From positions 2,961,001 through 3,025,000 of the forward strand of contig CP046147.1 in the NCBI GenBank assembly GCA_029593915.1: a stretch of DNA of 64,000 nt, in the 5' to 3' direction. A program made the position numbers and the translations under genes. This document shows, in pieces, positions 19,321-28,111 of the stretch. Numbering within the stretch: the stretch's first letter is position 1; each line of letters starts with the position of its first letter. A model generated the notes under the pieces. It did not search any database and was not told the origin of the DNA. It worked only from the letters and a program-made list of their open reading frames with translations. The DNA is from Candidatus Lucifugimonas marina. GTDB lineage: Bacteria; Chloroflexota; Dehalococcoidia; Lucifugimonadales; Lucifugimonadaceae.

Positions 19321-20067
19321 ATGCCCGTAGATCTTTCAGGAAAACGAATCATCATCACCGGTGCCGCAACTGGCATCGGCCGAGCCACAACACTGCGAGT
19401 ATCAGCCGCCGGTGCAAAAGTCGCAGCTTTCGATGTGAACGACACTGACGGTTCGAACACAATCGGCGAAGTGAACGAAGCCGGGGGCGATGCTCGCTAC
19501 TGGCACGTTGACGTTCGAGATGAAACCGCCGTTTCAGGCGCGGTTGCAGCAGCTGAAACATGGCTCGGTGGAGTCGACGTACTGATTCACGTCGCCGGCG
19601 TGCTTCAGGGCGCAGCACTCGAACTCGATGAGTTCCCTGAGGACATCTGGGACACCGTTCTCGACATCAACCTGCGTGGTTCGTTCACGATCTGTAAATA
19701 CGTCACTGGCGTTATGAAGAAACAGGGAAAAGGCGTGATCATTCTCACCGCTTCAGGTGCAGGTGTTCACGGCGGCAGTTCGTCGTTCGCCTACGGTTCG
19801 TCGAAGGGCGGAGTTCACGGTCTTTCGCTCGTGATGGAAGCTCATCTGGAGAAGTACAACATCCGAGTAAACGATGTCCTTCCGGGTGCGGTTGCGACTC
19901 CACTGAAGGTTGCGAATGTTGAAGACATGCACGACGCCGGCGGTAAACAAGGTGATCTCGAAGAGAAAGTAAACGCTCTGGTATCGCCAGATGACATCTC
20001 GAAGGTCTACGCCTTCCTTGCTAGCGACGAAGCCAGCATGGTCAAGGGCAGCGTCCGAACTAGGTAG
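19321..20067 (+). CDS. SDR-family oxidoreductase
   Basis: 248 residues, classical short-chain dehydrogenase. TGAATGIGRAT cofactor motif at residues 12-22, NAG-equivalent HVAGVLQG, Ser in LTASGAG and active-site YGSSKGG (Tyr-x3-Lys). The C-terminus ends in EASMVKGSVRTR rather than the usual TGQ-hydrophobic-DGG tail, so the last strand is atypical. NAD(P)-dependent oxidation of an alcohol or sugar, coupled by operon position with the TIM-barrel isomerase. Convergent with the minus-strand kinase. Confidence 0.85.
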   Translation: MPVDLSGKRIIITGAATGIGRATTLRVSAAGAKVAAFDVNDTDGSNTIGEVNEAGGDARYWHVDVRDETAVSGAVAAAETWLGGVDVLIHVAGVLQGAALELDEFPEDIWDTVLDINLRGSFTICKYVTGVMKKQGKGVIILTASGAGVHGGSSSFAYGSSKGGVHGLSLVMEAHLEKYNIRVNDVLPGAVATPLKVANVEDMHDAGGKQGDLEEKVNALVSPDDISKVYAFLASDEASMVKGSVRTR

Positions 20068-20075
20068 TTAGTTCG

Positions 20076-20624
20076 TTAGTCGTTCAGCACTCGTTTGATT
20101 TCAGCGAGTGTCTGATCGACGGTAAGTTCCGAGCTGTCGATCACGCTGGCATCAGGATGCTCACGCCACCCAGACATGTCATCGTAGATCGTTTTCAACA
20201 TTGCCTCAGGAAGCTTCCTGTTGTTGGATCTAGCAGCATTACGCTCAAATACAGCGTCCCAGCTGGGCAGCAACACGACCAGATCGATTTCGAATGGAGA
20301 CAACGCTTCTCTCCACCGATCGATTCCGACTGCTTCCCAGCTCGGAAATACAGCGTCATCGATCACGACCTCAAAACCGGCGTTTGCGGAGTTAATTGCC
20401 ACCGCTGACACGTTGGATCTCGCAAGATCGAGTTGCCGCTGGGTTTCGTCATTCCATCCCAACTCAGGGTTACGGTAACCCGACTTCACAAACTCACGGA
20501 ATGAGTCGAGAGAGAGGTGAATCGATTCAGTATCGTTAGAGGACGCCCACTCAGACGCAACAGTGGTCTTACCCGCACCGGCCGGACCACTGATCAATAG
20601 AATTCGATTGTGTGACAAATCCAC
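20076..20624 (-). CDS. P-loop NTPase/kinase (AAA_33-like)
   Basis: 182 residues. Walker A ISGPAGAGKTTVASEW at residues 12-27; LSLDSFREF and VIDDAVFPSW fit Walker B/lid positions of small-molecule or nucleic-acid kinases of the zeta-toxin/gluconate-kinase type. GTG start immediately adjoins the TAG of the upstream dehydratase gene, giving translational coupling. Given that partner, phosphorylation of a sugar-acid product is plausible, but no substrate can be read. Confidence 0.7.
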   Translation of the reverse strand: MDLSHNRILLISGPAGAGKTTVASEWASSNDTESIHLSLDSFREFVKSGYRNPELGWNDETQRQLDLARSNVSAVAINSANAGFEVVIDDAVFPSWEAVGIDRWREALSPFEIDLVVLLPSWDAVFERNAARSNNRKLPEAMLKTIYDDMSGWREHPDASVIDSSELTVDQTLAEIKRVLND

Positions 20625-21770
20625 CTACTCCTGTTTGGCTGTGTCTCGTTTCTCCCAACCGGGTCGGAACATCCTTAGAAAATTGCTCTTGCCGTAGGGG
20701 TGTTTTTTCGCTTCTTCCTCGTTCAGAGTCACGCCAATACCCGGTTCGGTAGGCATCTTCAGATACCCATCTTCAACTCGGTGGAACCCAGTTAGGACAT
20801 CGCTCACCCACGGCTCCAAAAAGTCGTCAAAGCACTCTTGGATGAATACGTTTGGCGTAACTGCATCGATGTGCAGCGCGACCATCGTTTTGAACGGGCT
20901 TTCGGCGTTGTGAAGCGCAATTTCGGCGTGGTGCGCTTCCGCAATACCTGCAATCTGAAGCGAACGCCAAATGCCGCCAACACCAAGTGGCTCGGGATTA
21001 ATTACATCGGTCACGTTGTGCGATAAAAATTCACCAAATTCGTGAATAGCGTGCATTCGTTCGCCAGCGATCATGCGAACTGGAATTCTCCGCGCCACTT
21101 CCACTAGCGCACTGATGTCGGTCGATAGGACCGGGGTCTCGAACCACGTCACGTCGTAGTCCTTCAGCCAGTTGCCAATCTCGATTGCGGCGTAAGTGCT
21201 GAATCTATCGTGTGCCTCGATCAAAATATCGACATCATCCCCAACCGCATCTCGAACCGCGCCGATCAGCGCCTTAGCCTCGGCCGTTTCCTTGCGTGAC
21301 ATCTGCATGTGCGCATCACCAAACGGATCGAACTTGAGCGCGGTGTAGCCTTTAGCAACTACTTCCGATGCCTTCTCGGCAAATCCTTCAGGAGTTCGCT
21401 CCCCTGAATACCAACCGTTGGCGTAGACGCGAACGTTGTCGCGAACTTTTCCTCCCAAGAGCGTGTGAACTGGAACGCCGAGCGATTTGCCAAGAATGTC
21501 CCAGCACGCCATTTCGATACCTGAAATTGCCTTGGTTACTTTGATAAACGCGGTGAGGTATAACTTGTGGAATATCTCGTGGACGTTACGCGGATCCATC
21601 CCGATTACGAGATGCTTTACTTCCTCTATCGCCGCTACTGTAGGCTGAGTCTCCGATCCGCCTGTTGCCTCGCCAATTCCGACTAACCCTTCGTCAGTTT
21701 CGACTACAACGTAAATCCAGTTTTTCCACGGATTTCCAACTACGATTGTCCGTACATCGGCGATCTTCAT
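20625..21770 (-). CDS. Mandelate racemase/muconate lactonizing (enolase) superfamily dehydratase
   Basis: 381 residues. N-terminal capping domain, then a barrel with TALKFDPFG (Lys region), IEAHDRF (metal/acid position), WFETPV (Glu), IAGERMH (Glu) and IALHNAESP (His). This resembles galactonate/gluconate-type acid-sugar dehydratases that remove water to give 2-keto-3-deoxy acids. Cytosolic, Mg-dependent. Cotranscribed with the downstream P-loop kinase (zero spacing). The exact sugar acid is unknown. Confidence 0.85.
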   Translation of the reverse strand: MKIADVRTIVVGNPWKNWIYVVVETDEGLVGIGEATGGSETQPTVAAIEEVKHLVIGMDPRNVHEIFHKLYLTAFIKVTKAISGIEMACWDILGKSLGVPVHTLLGGKVRDNVRVYANGWYSGERTPEGFAEKASEVVAKGYTALKFDPFGDAHMQMSRKETAEAKALIGAVRDAVGDDVDILIEAHDRFSTYAAIEIGNWLKDYDVTWFETPVLSTDISALVEVARRIPVRMIAGERMHAIHEFGEFLSHNVTDVINPEPLGVGGIWRSLQIAGIAEAHHAEIALHNAESPFKTMVALHIDAVTPNVFIQECFDDFLEPWVSDVLTGFHRVEDGYLKMPTEPGIGVTLNEEEAKKHPYGKSNFLRMFRPGWEKRDTAKQE

Positions 21771-21958
21771 TCAGCTTCTCCAGCAATTTGCACGCGCGTG
21801 ACCCGATTCATGGCAAACCCGATCGGCTGGAATTCTACTGCTTGCCAGAGGGCAGGTGCGGTTCTCCCCGAGTGAGATTCAGGAATACAATCTCGACTCG
21901 ACCCATTAAACAATCGTCCACCGGGCACTCAGCACCAAACGACCAATAGGCGAATATC

Positions 21959-23947
21959 TTGGCGAACACAGTACAGCCCGACTATCACTATCATCTGAAA
22001 ACGGCGTCACACCCGGCGATCAGCCCAAACGACAAAGCTGTTGCTTTCACGGTGCATCGATTCGAGAGTGATTCACACAAAGCGATCACCGATATTTTCG
22101 TAAAGAGCCTCGGTAGTTCTTCGATTCTCACCCAGATAACCGCCTCAGGTACGGCAATGAAGCCCGCATGGTCAGTCGATAGCAAGAAGATCGCATATCT
22201 GGATGACGATGATTCGGGCGTGAAGCAGGTCTTCGTTAGAGTCGCTGCTGGTGGTGACCCGAAAATGATCACTGACCATATCGCCAACGTCGATGCGATC
22301 TCATGGTCGCCAGATGGCTCCAAAATCGCGTTTCGAGCACTCGTCCCGGGCCCAGACGAACTAGCGGTGCTAAAAGCTAATCCTGAACTGCCAAATATAC
22401 GAACGGCGCGCCGAATTAGATATCAGCAAGACGGAGTTGGCTGGCGCGGCGATTCGTTCCACCACCTGTTCGTATACGACTTCGACACGAAGATAACTTC
22501 TCAAATCACCGATAGCTCTACCGGAGCAGGTGACGATGGGCCGCCGGTGTGGTCGCCAGATGGTTCGAAGATTGCATTCATATCTGATCGCCATCCAGAT
22601 CGCGAAACCAGTTCAAATACCGAACTGTATGTATGTAATGCCGACGGTTCGTCGCTCGAACAATGGTCAGGCGATATGTTCATGGTGGAATCGATTGCCT
22701 GGTCGCCAGATTCAAGGCGAATAGCGGTAACCGGGGGCAGAACCAAATCTGAAGTTGGCGGATATGGGCTCACCACTCAATCGAGTATTTTCGTTCTGGA
22801 GCGAGGATCAGAGCCGATCAAGCTCACTGACGATTCGATCAGGCCTCACGCCAACGGTGCAGGGTTCCCGATTACTGCCGACAGCCCGTTCATGTCATGG
22901 TCAGATTCTGGAGACGGGATCGTATTCGGAGCTGACTCGAAAGGGCAATCGCACATAGCTATTGCCAATCTCGATGAGCCAGGAGACGTTCGACTGGTCA
23001 CTGACCGCTGGCAGATAACTGAGATGGTCGTAAGCACAGGCGCGGGATTTGCAGTGGCGGCGGTAAGTTCACCAACGACTCACGGTGAGTTGGTTCTAAT
23101 CGACCTAAATTCGGGAGATGTGCACACGGTCACTAATCTCAACTCAGGATTTTTTGATGACCACAACATTGCCACACTAGAAAAATTCTCGTTAGCTCGC
23201 GATGGTTTTGATATCGAATCGAGGGTTTGGTTCCCTGCCGACTTCGATCCAACCAAGAAATACCCGCTCCTTCTCGATGTACACGGCGGTCCTCACAGTG
23301 CTTTCTATGACTCGTTCTATCCGATTCACCAGGTCGCAGCAGGCGCCGGGTACGTTGTTGTGGCTCCGAACCCGAGGGGGTCATCGACATACGGGTTGAA
23401 CTTTGCCACAGCCGTGCACTGTGATTGGGGCATAGGTGATTACGAAGACGTGATGGCTGCAATGGAGCAAGTAGCTTCACGTGAATACATAGACGATTCA
23501 CGAGTGGTGATTCACGGATCGAGCTACGGCGGCTTCATGTCGAGCTGGGCAGTTGGGCATACCGACAGGTTCAATGCAGCGGTAATCGCCGCTCCCGTAA
23601 CAAATCTAGAGAGTTTTTACGGCACCTCAGATATCGGTGTTAACTTCTCAGAAACCCAACTAGGCGGCGAAAAATTCGAAGAAATAGATGAGTACCGTTT
23701 TCACTCGCCACTCACATACGCCAGAAACGTTAACACGCCGGTGCTTCTGCTTCATGGTGAAGACGATGTTCGAGTTCCTATCGAACAGGCTGAGCAGTAC
23801 TTCGTCGCTCTTAAACGACATGGCAAGGAAGTCGAGTTGGTTCGACTCCCCGGCACCAGTCACGGCATATTCAGAGCTAAGCACCCGATGATTCGTAGTG
23901 AGTATTTCAAGCGCATGCTGGCGTGGTTCGAGAGGCACAATTCCTAA
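21959..23947 (+). CDS. S9 family prolyl oligopeptidase / acylaminoacyl-peptidase-like
   Basis: 662 residues, close to the family norm. N-terminal beta-propeller with repeated SWSPDGSKIAF-type WD/PD40 blades (about 60-390) and C-terminal alpha/beta-hydrolase. Nucleophile Ser in HGSSYGGFMSSW, Asp in LHGEDDVRVP, His in GTSHGIF. No signal peptide, so cytosolic turnover of short peptides is likely. Starts at TTG 21959, the only candidate giving the complete first propeller strand; preceded by AATAGG. A terminator follows, shared with the convergent response regulator. Confidence 0.88.
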   Translation: MANTVQPDYHYHLKTASHPAISPNDKAVAFTVHRFESDSHKAITDIFVKSLGSSSILTQITASGTAMKPAWSVDSKKIAYLDDDDSGVKQVFVRVAAGGDPKMITDHIANVDAISWSPDGSKIAFRALVPGPDELAVLKANPELPNIRTARRIRYQQDGVGWRGDSFHHLFVYDFDTKITSQITDSSTGAGDDGPPVWSPDGSKIAFISDRHPDRETSSNTELYVCNADGSSLEQWSGDMFMVESIAWSPDSRRIAVTGGRTKSEVGGYGLTTQSSIFVLERGSEPIKLTDDSIRPHANGAGFPITADSPFMSWSDSGDGIVFGADSKGQSHIAIANLDEPGDVRLVTDRWQITEMVVSTGAGFAVAAVSSPTTHGELVLIDLNSGDVHTVTNLNSGFFDDHNIATLEKFSLARDGFDIESRVWFPADFDPTKKYPLLLDVHGGPHSAFYDSFYPIHQVAAGAGYVVVAPNPRGSSTYGLNFATAVHCDWGIGDYEDVMAAMEQVASREYIDDSRVVIHGSSYGGFMSSWAVGHTDRFNAAVIAAPVTNLESFYGTSDIGVNFSETQLGGEKFEEIDEYRFHSPLTYARNVNTPVLLLHGEDDVRVPIEQAEQYFVALKRHGKEVELVRLPGTSHGIFRAKHPMIRSEYFKRMLAWFERHNS

Positions 23948-23979
23948 CTCAGCAATCTCAAGTCAGGAAATTAAAAGAA

Positions 23980-24008
23980 AAAGGGTCGGTGAATTTCACC
24001 GACCCTTT
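23980..24008. terminator. Bidirectional terminator
   Basis: Arms AAAGGGTCGGTGA / TCACCGACCCTTT with a 3-nt loop. Lies between the S9 peptidase and the convergent response regulator; A/T-rich on both sides. Confidence 0.85.
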
Positions 24009-24027
24009 GAATTCTTAGAAAATCGAA

Positions 24028-24759
24028 CTAAGCGATCATCTGCAGTGGAGAGCTCATGTCCCCAGCAGCCTGCTCTACATCGCCTTCGTGCATTGGGAGC
24101 TGACCTGTCGACTCAAGGTAAGTCAGAATGGCGAATACTCGCCCATGCCGTTCACCGTTTGAGTTGAACCCGAGCTTTGCCAGAACACTGCTGATGTGGT
24201 GCTCAACCGTTCGAGGCTGAATAAATAGAGCCTCTGCAATCGCACGGTTTGAGTGTGCCTTCGCCATCAGACCCAGAACCTGAAGTTCACGTGGGCTGAG
24301 GTTCTTGAGTGCTCCGCTAAGTCGTACGCCTTCGTCAGACGTAAGCTTCGACACCATTGCAGGGTCGAGAACTGTTCGTCCAGCGGTTACATCTTCTATA
24401 GATCGTACGATGTCGCGAGTGTTGCGAAGAGTCGACTTCAGCAAGAAAGCCTTGCCTGCAGAATCGTCACGCATGAACTCTTTTAGGTACTCTCCACGAT
24501 CGTGAGTTGACAGCATAACGAGGCCCGTGCGTGGGCTGTCGACGCGCAACTGGCGTGCAACTTGTATGCCGTTGATCATTGGAAGGCTGACATCAAGAAT
24601 CGCTACGGATGGTTGTAGCGACTTTGCCATTGAAATTGCACTACGACCATCGGCTGCAACACCGACTACTTCGATCCCTGGCTCCCGGTCGAGAAGGAGC
24701 GCGAGACTTTCACGAGTCAGTTCGTGATCATCCGCTATTAGTACTGATATTTTTTGCAT
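24028..24759 (-). CDS. NarL/FixJ-type response regulator, divergent from the archaellin array
   Basis: 243 residues. Receiver domain: DDHELTRE acidic pocket, phospho-acceptor Asp in VAILDVSLP, Lys in AFLLKSTL. LuxR-type HTH at about 150-215 (LSPRELQVLGLMAKAHSNRAIAEALFIQPRTVEHHISSVLAKLG). The receiver resembles that of the regulator at 41253-41954, on the far side of the archaellum genes (both carry an insertion around the FLLK region). No kinase is adjacent; the hybrid kinase at 38618-40270 is the nearest. It faces arlB1 across 443 bp and is a good candidate to control archaellin expression. Confidence 0.85.
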   Translation of the reverse strand: MQKISVLIADDHELTRESLALLLDREPGIEVVGVAADGRSAISMAKSLQPSVAILDVSLPMINGIQVARQLRVDSPRTGLVMLSTHDRGEYLKEFMRDDSAGKAFLLKSTLRNTRDIVRSIEDVTAGRTVLDPAMVSKLTSDEGVRLSGALKNLSPRELQVLGLMAKAHSNRAIAEALFIQPRTVEHHISSVLAKLGFNSNGERHGRVFAILTYLESTGQLPMHEGDVEQAAGDMSSPLQMIA

Positions 24760-25202
24760 TCGAAATTGTCCCCTGTGTGCGTACAGGAATCTGACGGGAT
24801 TACCTGTTCACTTGCCCCCGTATCGATAGTTGTGGGCTGAAGGCGCAATACTGATGCCGGGTATCGCTAGCCGTTTTCTACCGAACGTATTCCCTAATAC
24901 TGTCCGTCGATGGTTCAGGTGTCGTTAGCGCAACCCACGCGTCATGCTAGGTGGCAATACATGAGTGCGTTCCCACACCCACCGAGTAAGCCGCACCCTG
25001 CACCCCATGTGGGTAGACACGACGGGGGTCTTGGTGCGCTCCCAATACCCGATGACACACGTCCTCAATACTGTTGAATTAGTAGATAAATTTGGACCGG
25101 TCAGGTCGAGCACGCGCTCTCGTGCGCACGCTCATTCTTAGTCACCTTGCAACACACGTGAGGGAATATGGGAAAGACCAAACCATGAGGAGCATCCGAG
25201 AG
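24760..25202. promoter_or_regulatory. Divergent regulatory region between the response regulator and arlB1
   Basis: 443 bp without a credible gene. On the + strand it holds the arlB1 version of the archaellin promoter: CTTGGTG (25030-25036), 6 nt, CAATACC (25043-25049), 18 nt, ATACTGTT (25068-25075). Further AATACT-type motifs lie upstream at about 24846 and 24896. A leader of about 120 nt follows, with a GCACG-6nt-CGTGC hairpin at 25110-25125. The minus-strand promoter of the response regulator must also be here but has no clear motif. Confidence 0.6.
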
Positions 25203-25934
25203 ATGATCACAAACAAGCTGGCGAATGTTGATAACCAGCAGCAGCGAGGAATCACGGGACTAGAAACTGCAATCATTTTGATTGCGTTCGTCGTCGTAGC
25301 CTCAGTATTTTCATTCACCGTTCTGTCGACTGGTGTCTTCGCATCCGAGCGATCAAAAGAAACCGTGTACGCAGGACTTGAAGAAGCAAAGAGTTCACTC
25401 GAACCTCGTGGCAGTGTTATCGCCTTTAAAGGACGCGCAGGCACAACGACGGATGACGACACGATTTACAAGATCCAGTTTGTGCTGGGCAATGCCATCG
25501 CCGGTGAGCCTGTCGACTTGACACCTCCGTACACCGCAGATGCAACGAACACAGATCCTGATATTTCTTCAGGCGCAGAGTACAAGACGGTTATTTCCTA
25601 CCAAGATAAGAACCAGTACTTGTCTGATGTCCCGTGGACTATCAAGCTTCTTGGACAGTCATCCAATGACTACCTGCTCGAACAAGGTGAAAAAGCTGAG
25701 ATCACCGTTTGGCTACTACAAAGACTCAATGGCGTTTCTGACCCGACAGCAAATGACGGAGTTACAAAGTACTCAGCGGCCGACGCAAACGGCAGCAGCG
25801 GGATTCTTACGGCGGGAACACTACTTGACGAGAACGACCAGTTCACACTTGAAGTAAAACCCGAGAGTGGATCAACTCTGGCCATTCAGCGAACGACTCC
25901 TGCCAGGCTAGACGCAATCATGGATCTGAAATAG
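25203..25934 (+). CDS. arlB1: Archaellin 1 (archaeal-type flagellin)
   Basis: 243 residues from ATG 25203. Class III signal peptide: a charged leader ending QQQRG, then the conserved ITGLETAIILIAFVVVASVF hydrophobic helix, cleaved after Gly as in archaellins; the rest is a beta-rich outer domain. Major or minor filament subunit of an archaellum. The start was chosen because AGGAG lies 10 nt upstream and the leader is then 16 residues; ATG 25185 is an in-frame alternative. More diverged from the other five copies in the middle (TTDDDTIYKIQFVLGNAIAGEP). Own promoter and terminator. Confidence 0.9.
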   Translation: MITNKLANVDNQQQRGITGLETAIILIAFVVVASVFSFTVLSTGVFASERSKETVYAGLEEAKSSLEPRGSVIAFKGRAGTTTDDDTIYKIQFVLGNAIAGEPVDLTPPYTADATNTDPDISSGAEYKTVISYQDKNQYLSDVPWTIKLLGQSSNDYLLEQGEKAEITVWLLQRLNGVSDPTANDGVTKYSAADANGSSGILTAGTLLDENDQFTLEVKPESGSTLAIQRTTPARLDAIMDLK

Positions 25935-25956
25935 TTCAGATTAAATAGATCATCGA

Positions 25957-25990
25957 AAAACGGCCAGCGAATTTCCGCTGGTCGTTTTTT
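25957..25990 (+). terminator. Terminator after arlB1
   Basis: AAAACGGCCAGCG / CGCTGGTCGTTTT stem followed by a T6 run. Confidence 0.9.
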
Positions 25991-26160
25991 CGTTAATCCC
26001 ATTGGTGCCAGCACGCCCTACATTGTGTGTCGACCCGACCGACTCCAGGTTTCCCAACTTCTATTGTTGTAGTTAGGAGAGGCACCGTTACGTTTCTTTG
26101 TTTCGCAAAGAGAACATTGGTGCTAGGAGACTAATGAGAGATTTTGGGGAGACTGCAGAA

Positions 26161-26871
26161 ATGCTGTTCAATAAAGAAGCGAAGGTAGCAACAGAAAAGG
26201 GTATTACCGGTCTTGAAACCGCAATCATCCTAATCGCCTTCGTAGTTGTGGCTTCGGTATTCGCTTTTACCGTTCTGTCCACAGGTATATTCGCTTCAGA
26301 GCGATCTAAAGAGACTGTGTTCTCTGGACTCGAAGAAGCTAAGAGCTCAATCGAACCACGTGGTTCTGTTATTGCCTACAAGGCCAATAACGCCGGAACA
26401 AATACGATTTACAAAGTGTCATGGGTTGTATCTAACGCTGTCGCAGGTGAGCCGGTAGACCTGACACCACCATACCTCGAGGGTGAGGATGCCACTGACC
26501 CAGATATCGATTCAGGTGCAGAGTACAAAACAGTTATCTCGTATACCGACATCAACCAGCATCTAGCTGACGTGCCGTGGACCGTTTCCTGGGTAGGAAA
26601 CAACAACGGTGACAGTCTTCTTGAGGCGGGTGAAAAGGCTGAAATCACAGCCTGGTTGCTTGAACGAGACACCACTGTAGCGGTAACCGACGCCAATGCC
26701 GCCGGTTACTGGGTAGCTGACGCAAATGGTGGACATGGAATTCTTTCCAGCGGGACACTTATCGGCACGAACGACCAGTTCACGCTGGAAATGGCGCCGG
26801 AAAGTGGAGCAGTTCTCACCATTCAGCGAACTGCGCCTTCGAGGCTCGACACGATCATGGACCTCAAGTAG
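26161..26871 (+). CDS. arlB2: Archaellin 2
   Basis: 236 residues from ATG 26161, which has GGGGAG 9 nt upstream; the in-frame ATG at 26134 sits only 4 nt after AGGAG. Leader MLFNKEAKVATEKG, then ITGLETAIILIAFVVVASVF. Filament subunit like its neighbours. Its upstream region differs: TTGGTG is present at 26002-26007 but the CAATACC element is degenerate, so its regulation is probably distinct. A TCTTTG-5nt-CAAAGA hairpin lies in the leader (26095-26111). Confidence 0.9.
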   Translation: MLFNKEAKVATEKGITGLETAIILIAFVVVASVFAFTVLSTGIFASERSKETVFSGLEEAKSSIEPRGSVIAYKANNAGTNTIYKVSWVVSNAVAGEPVDLTPPYLEGEDATDPDIDSGAEYKTVISYTDINQHLADVPWTVSWVGNNNGDSLLEAGEKAEITAWLLERDTTVAVTDANAAGYWVADANGGHGILSSGTLIGTNDQFTLEMAPESGAVLTIQRTAPSRLDTIMDLK

Positions 26872-26904
26872 TAACAAGCTACTTATGTTCTATCGAACAA
26901 ACGG

Positions 26905-26935
26905 AACAGCCATTGGGTTTCCAATGGCTGTTTTT
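26905..26935 (+). terminator. Terminator after arlB2
   Basis: AACAGCCATTGG-GTTT-CCAATGGCTGTT followed by T-tract. Confidence 0.92.
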
Positions 26936-26970
26936 CGTTGACCGGCACTGAGGGCTATCCCCCCCTGACC

Positions 26971-27017
26971 GTTGGAGGGTACGCAATACCCCGCTCACAA
27001 AGCAGCACATAGCTTTA
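26971..27017 (+). promoter_or_regulatory. Archaellin-type promoter of arlB3
   Basis: GTTGGAG (26971-26977), 6 nt, CAATACC (26984-26990), 18 nt, ATAGCTTTA (27009-27017). The same three blocks with identical spacing precede arlB4, arlB5 and arlB6. The AT-rich block is the likely -10 region; the two upstream blocks may be a -35 region or an activator site. Start of translation is about 120 nt downstream. Confidence 0.7.
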
Positions 27018-27080
27018 TGTGTATTGCTGCGACAACTGCGATTCGACGCATAGCCAGAATCGAATTACAGATGCAGCACC

Positions 27081-27130
27081 GAGGAAGACCAACTGGCTGC
27101 CGTCTCAACTAACAAAGACGGATCTAGGAG
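27081..27130 (+). promoter_or_regulatory. Structured leader and ribosome-binding site of arlB3
   Basis: GAGGAAGACC (27081-27090), a CCGTCT/AGACGG hairpin (27100-27121) and SD AGGAG (27126-27130) 8 nt before the ATG. Equivalent leader blocks precede arlB4, arlB5 and arlB6, with hairpin arms of different sequence. Confidence 0.6.
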
Positions 27131-27138
27131 ATAGATAA

Positions 27139-27846
27139 ATGTTTACGCACAAGAGCGAAAAGGGCATCACCGGTCTTGAAACCGCAATTATCCTGATCGC
27201 ATTCGTGGTCGTTGCATCGGTTTTCGCTTTCACAGTTCTCTCGACAGGCATATTTGCCTCAGAGCGATCCAAAGAGACGGTTTTCGCCGGACTCGAAGAA
27301 GCTAAGAGCTCGATCGAGCCACGTGGTTCTGTTATTGCCTACAAAGGTAACGAAGGATCAGCCGACACAATTTACAAGGTATCGTTCGTTGTTTCTAACG
27401 CTGTTGCAGGTGAGCCAGTCGACCTGACTCCCCCTTACAACACAAACGCCGCAGGATCTGACCCAGACATCGTCGCAAGCGCTGAGTACAAGACCGTAAT
27501 TTCGTACGTTGATCAGAACCAGTACTTGCCAGACGTACCGTGGACTGTGTCGTGGATAGGAAACAATAACTCGGACGACCTTCTTGAAGACGGTGAAAAG
27601 GCCGAGATCAGTGTGTGGATCCTCCGGCGTGACTTCGCTACTCAAGCAACCGATCCAACGGCGACCGGTGGTGTAGCTTACTGGGCAGCGGCAGATGCAA
27701 ACGGTTCTCGCGGAATGCTCTCAACCGACACTGCAATCACTACGAACGACCAGTTCACTATTGAGATGAAGCCAGAGAGCGGAGCTGTTCTTACTGTCCA
27801 GCGAACTGCGCCATCCAGGCTCGACACGATCATGGACCTCAAGTAG
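27139..27846 (+). CDS. arlB3: Archaellin 3
   Basis: 235 residues. Nine-residue leader MFTHKSEKG followed by ITGLETAIILIAFVVVASVF, the class III prepilin-like signal processed by an ArlK/PibD-type peptidase; the rest folds as the archaellin beta domain with the conserved SSIEPRGSVIAYKG and ends SRLDTIMDLK. Very similar to arlB4 (identical leader peptide and upstream leader). SD AGGAG is 8 nt from the start. Independent transcription unit. Confidence 0.93.
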   Translation: MFTHKSEKGITGLETAIILIAFVVVASVFAFTVLSTGIFASERSKETVFAGLEEAKSSIEPRGSVIAYKGNEGSADTIYKVSFVVSNAVAGEPVDLTPPYNTNAAGSDPDIVASAEYKTVISYVDQNQYLPDVPWTVSWIGNNNSDDLLEDGEKAEISVWILRRDFATQATDPTATGGVAYWAAADANGSRGMLSTDTAITTNDQFTIEMKPESGAVLTVQRTAPSRLDTIMDLK

Positions 27847-27877
27847 CCAAATCTACTTGCGCTCAATCGAAAAAATG

Positions 27878-27910
27878 AAACAGCCACTGGTTTTCCAGTG
27901 GCTGTTTTCG
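27878..27910 (+). terminator. Terminator after arlB3
   Basis: AAACAGCCACTGG / CCAGTGGCTGTTT stem with 4-nt loop, then TTCG. Confidence 0.9.
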
Positions 27911-27943
27911 TTAACCCGCACTGAGGGTTAGCCACCCCTGACC

Positions 27944-27990
27944 GTTGGAGGCTGCTCAATACCCCAGAACCTAGTCTGACCATAACTTTA
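27944..27990 (+). promoter_or_regulatory. Archaellin-type promoter of arlB4
   Basis: GTTGGAG (27944-27950), 6 nt, CAATACC (27957-27963), 18 nt, ATAACTTTA (27982-27990); preceded by ACCCCT. The leader hairpin CCGTCT/AGACGG is at 28073-28094 and the GAGGAAGACC motif at 28054-28063. Confidence 0.7.
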
Positions 27991-28111
27991 TATATCTAAC
28001 TGCAACGACTGTTATTCAGCGCACAGCCAGAACTGAATCGCAGAAGCAGTGCCGAGGAAGACCAACTGGCTGCCGTCTCAACTAACAAAGACGGATCTAG
28101 GAGATAGATAA

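Noticed and set aside
26971-27017. Sigma-54 or FliA-type promoter for the archaellins
   Set aside because: No GG-N10-GC pair at -24/-12 spacing and no FliA-type TAAA...GCCGATAA pattern in the shared blocks.
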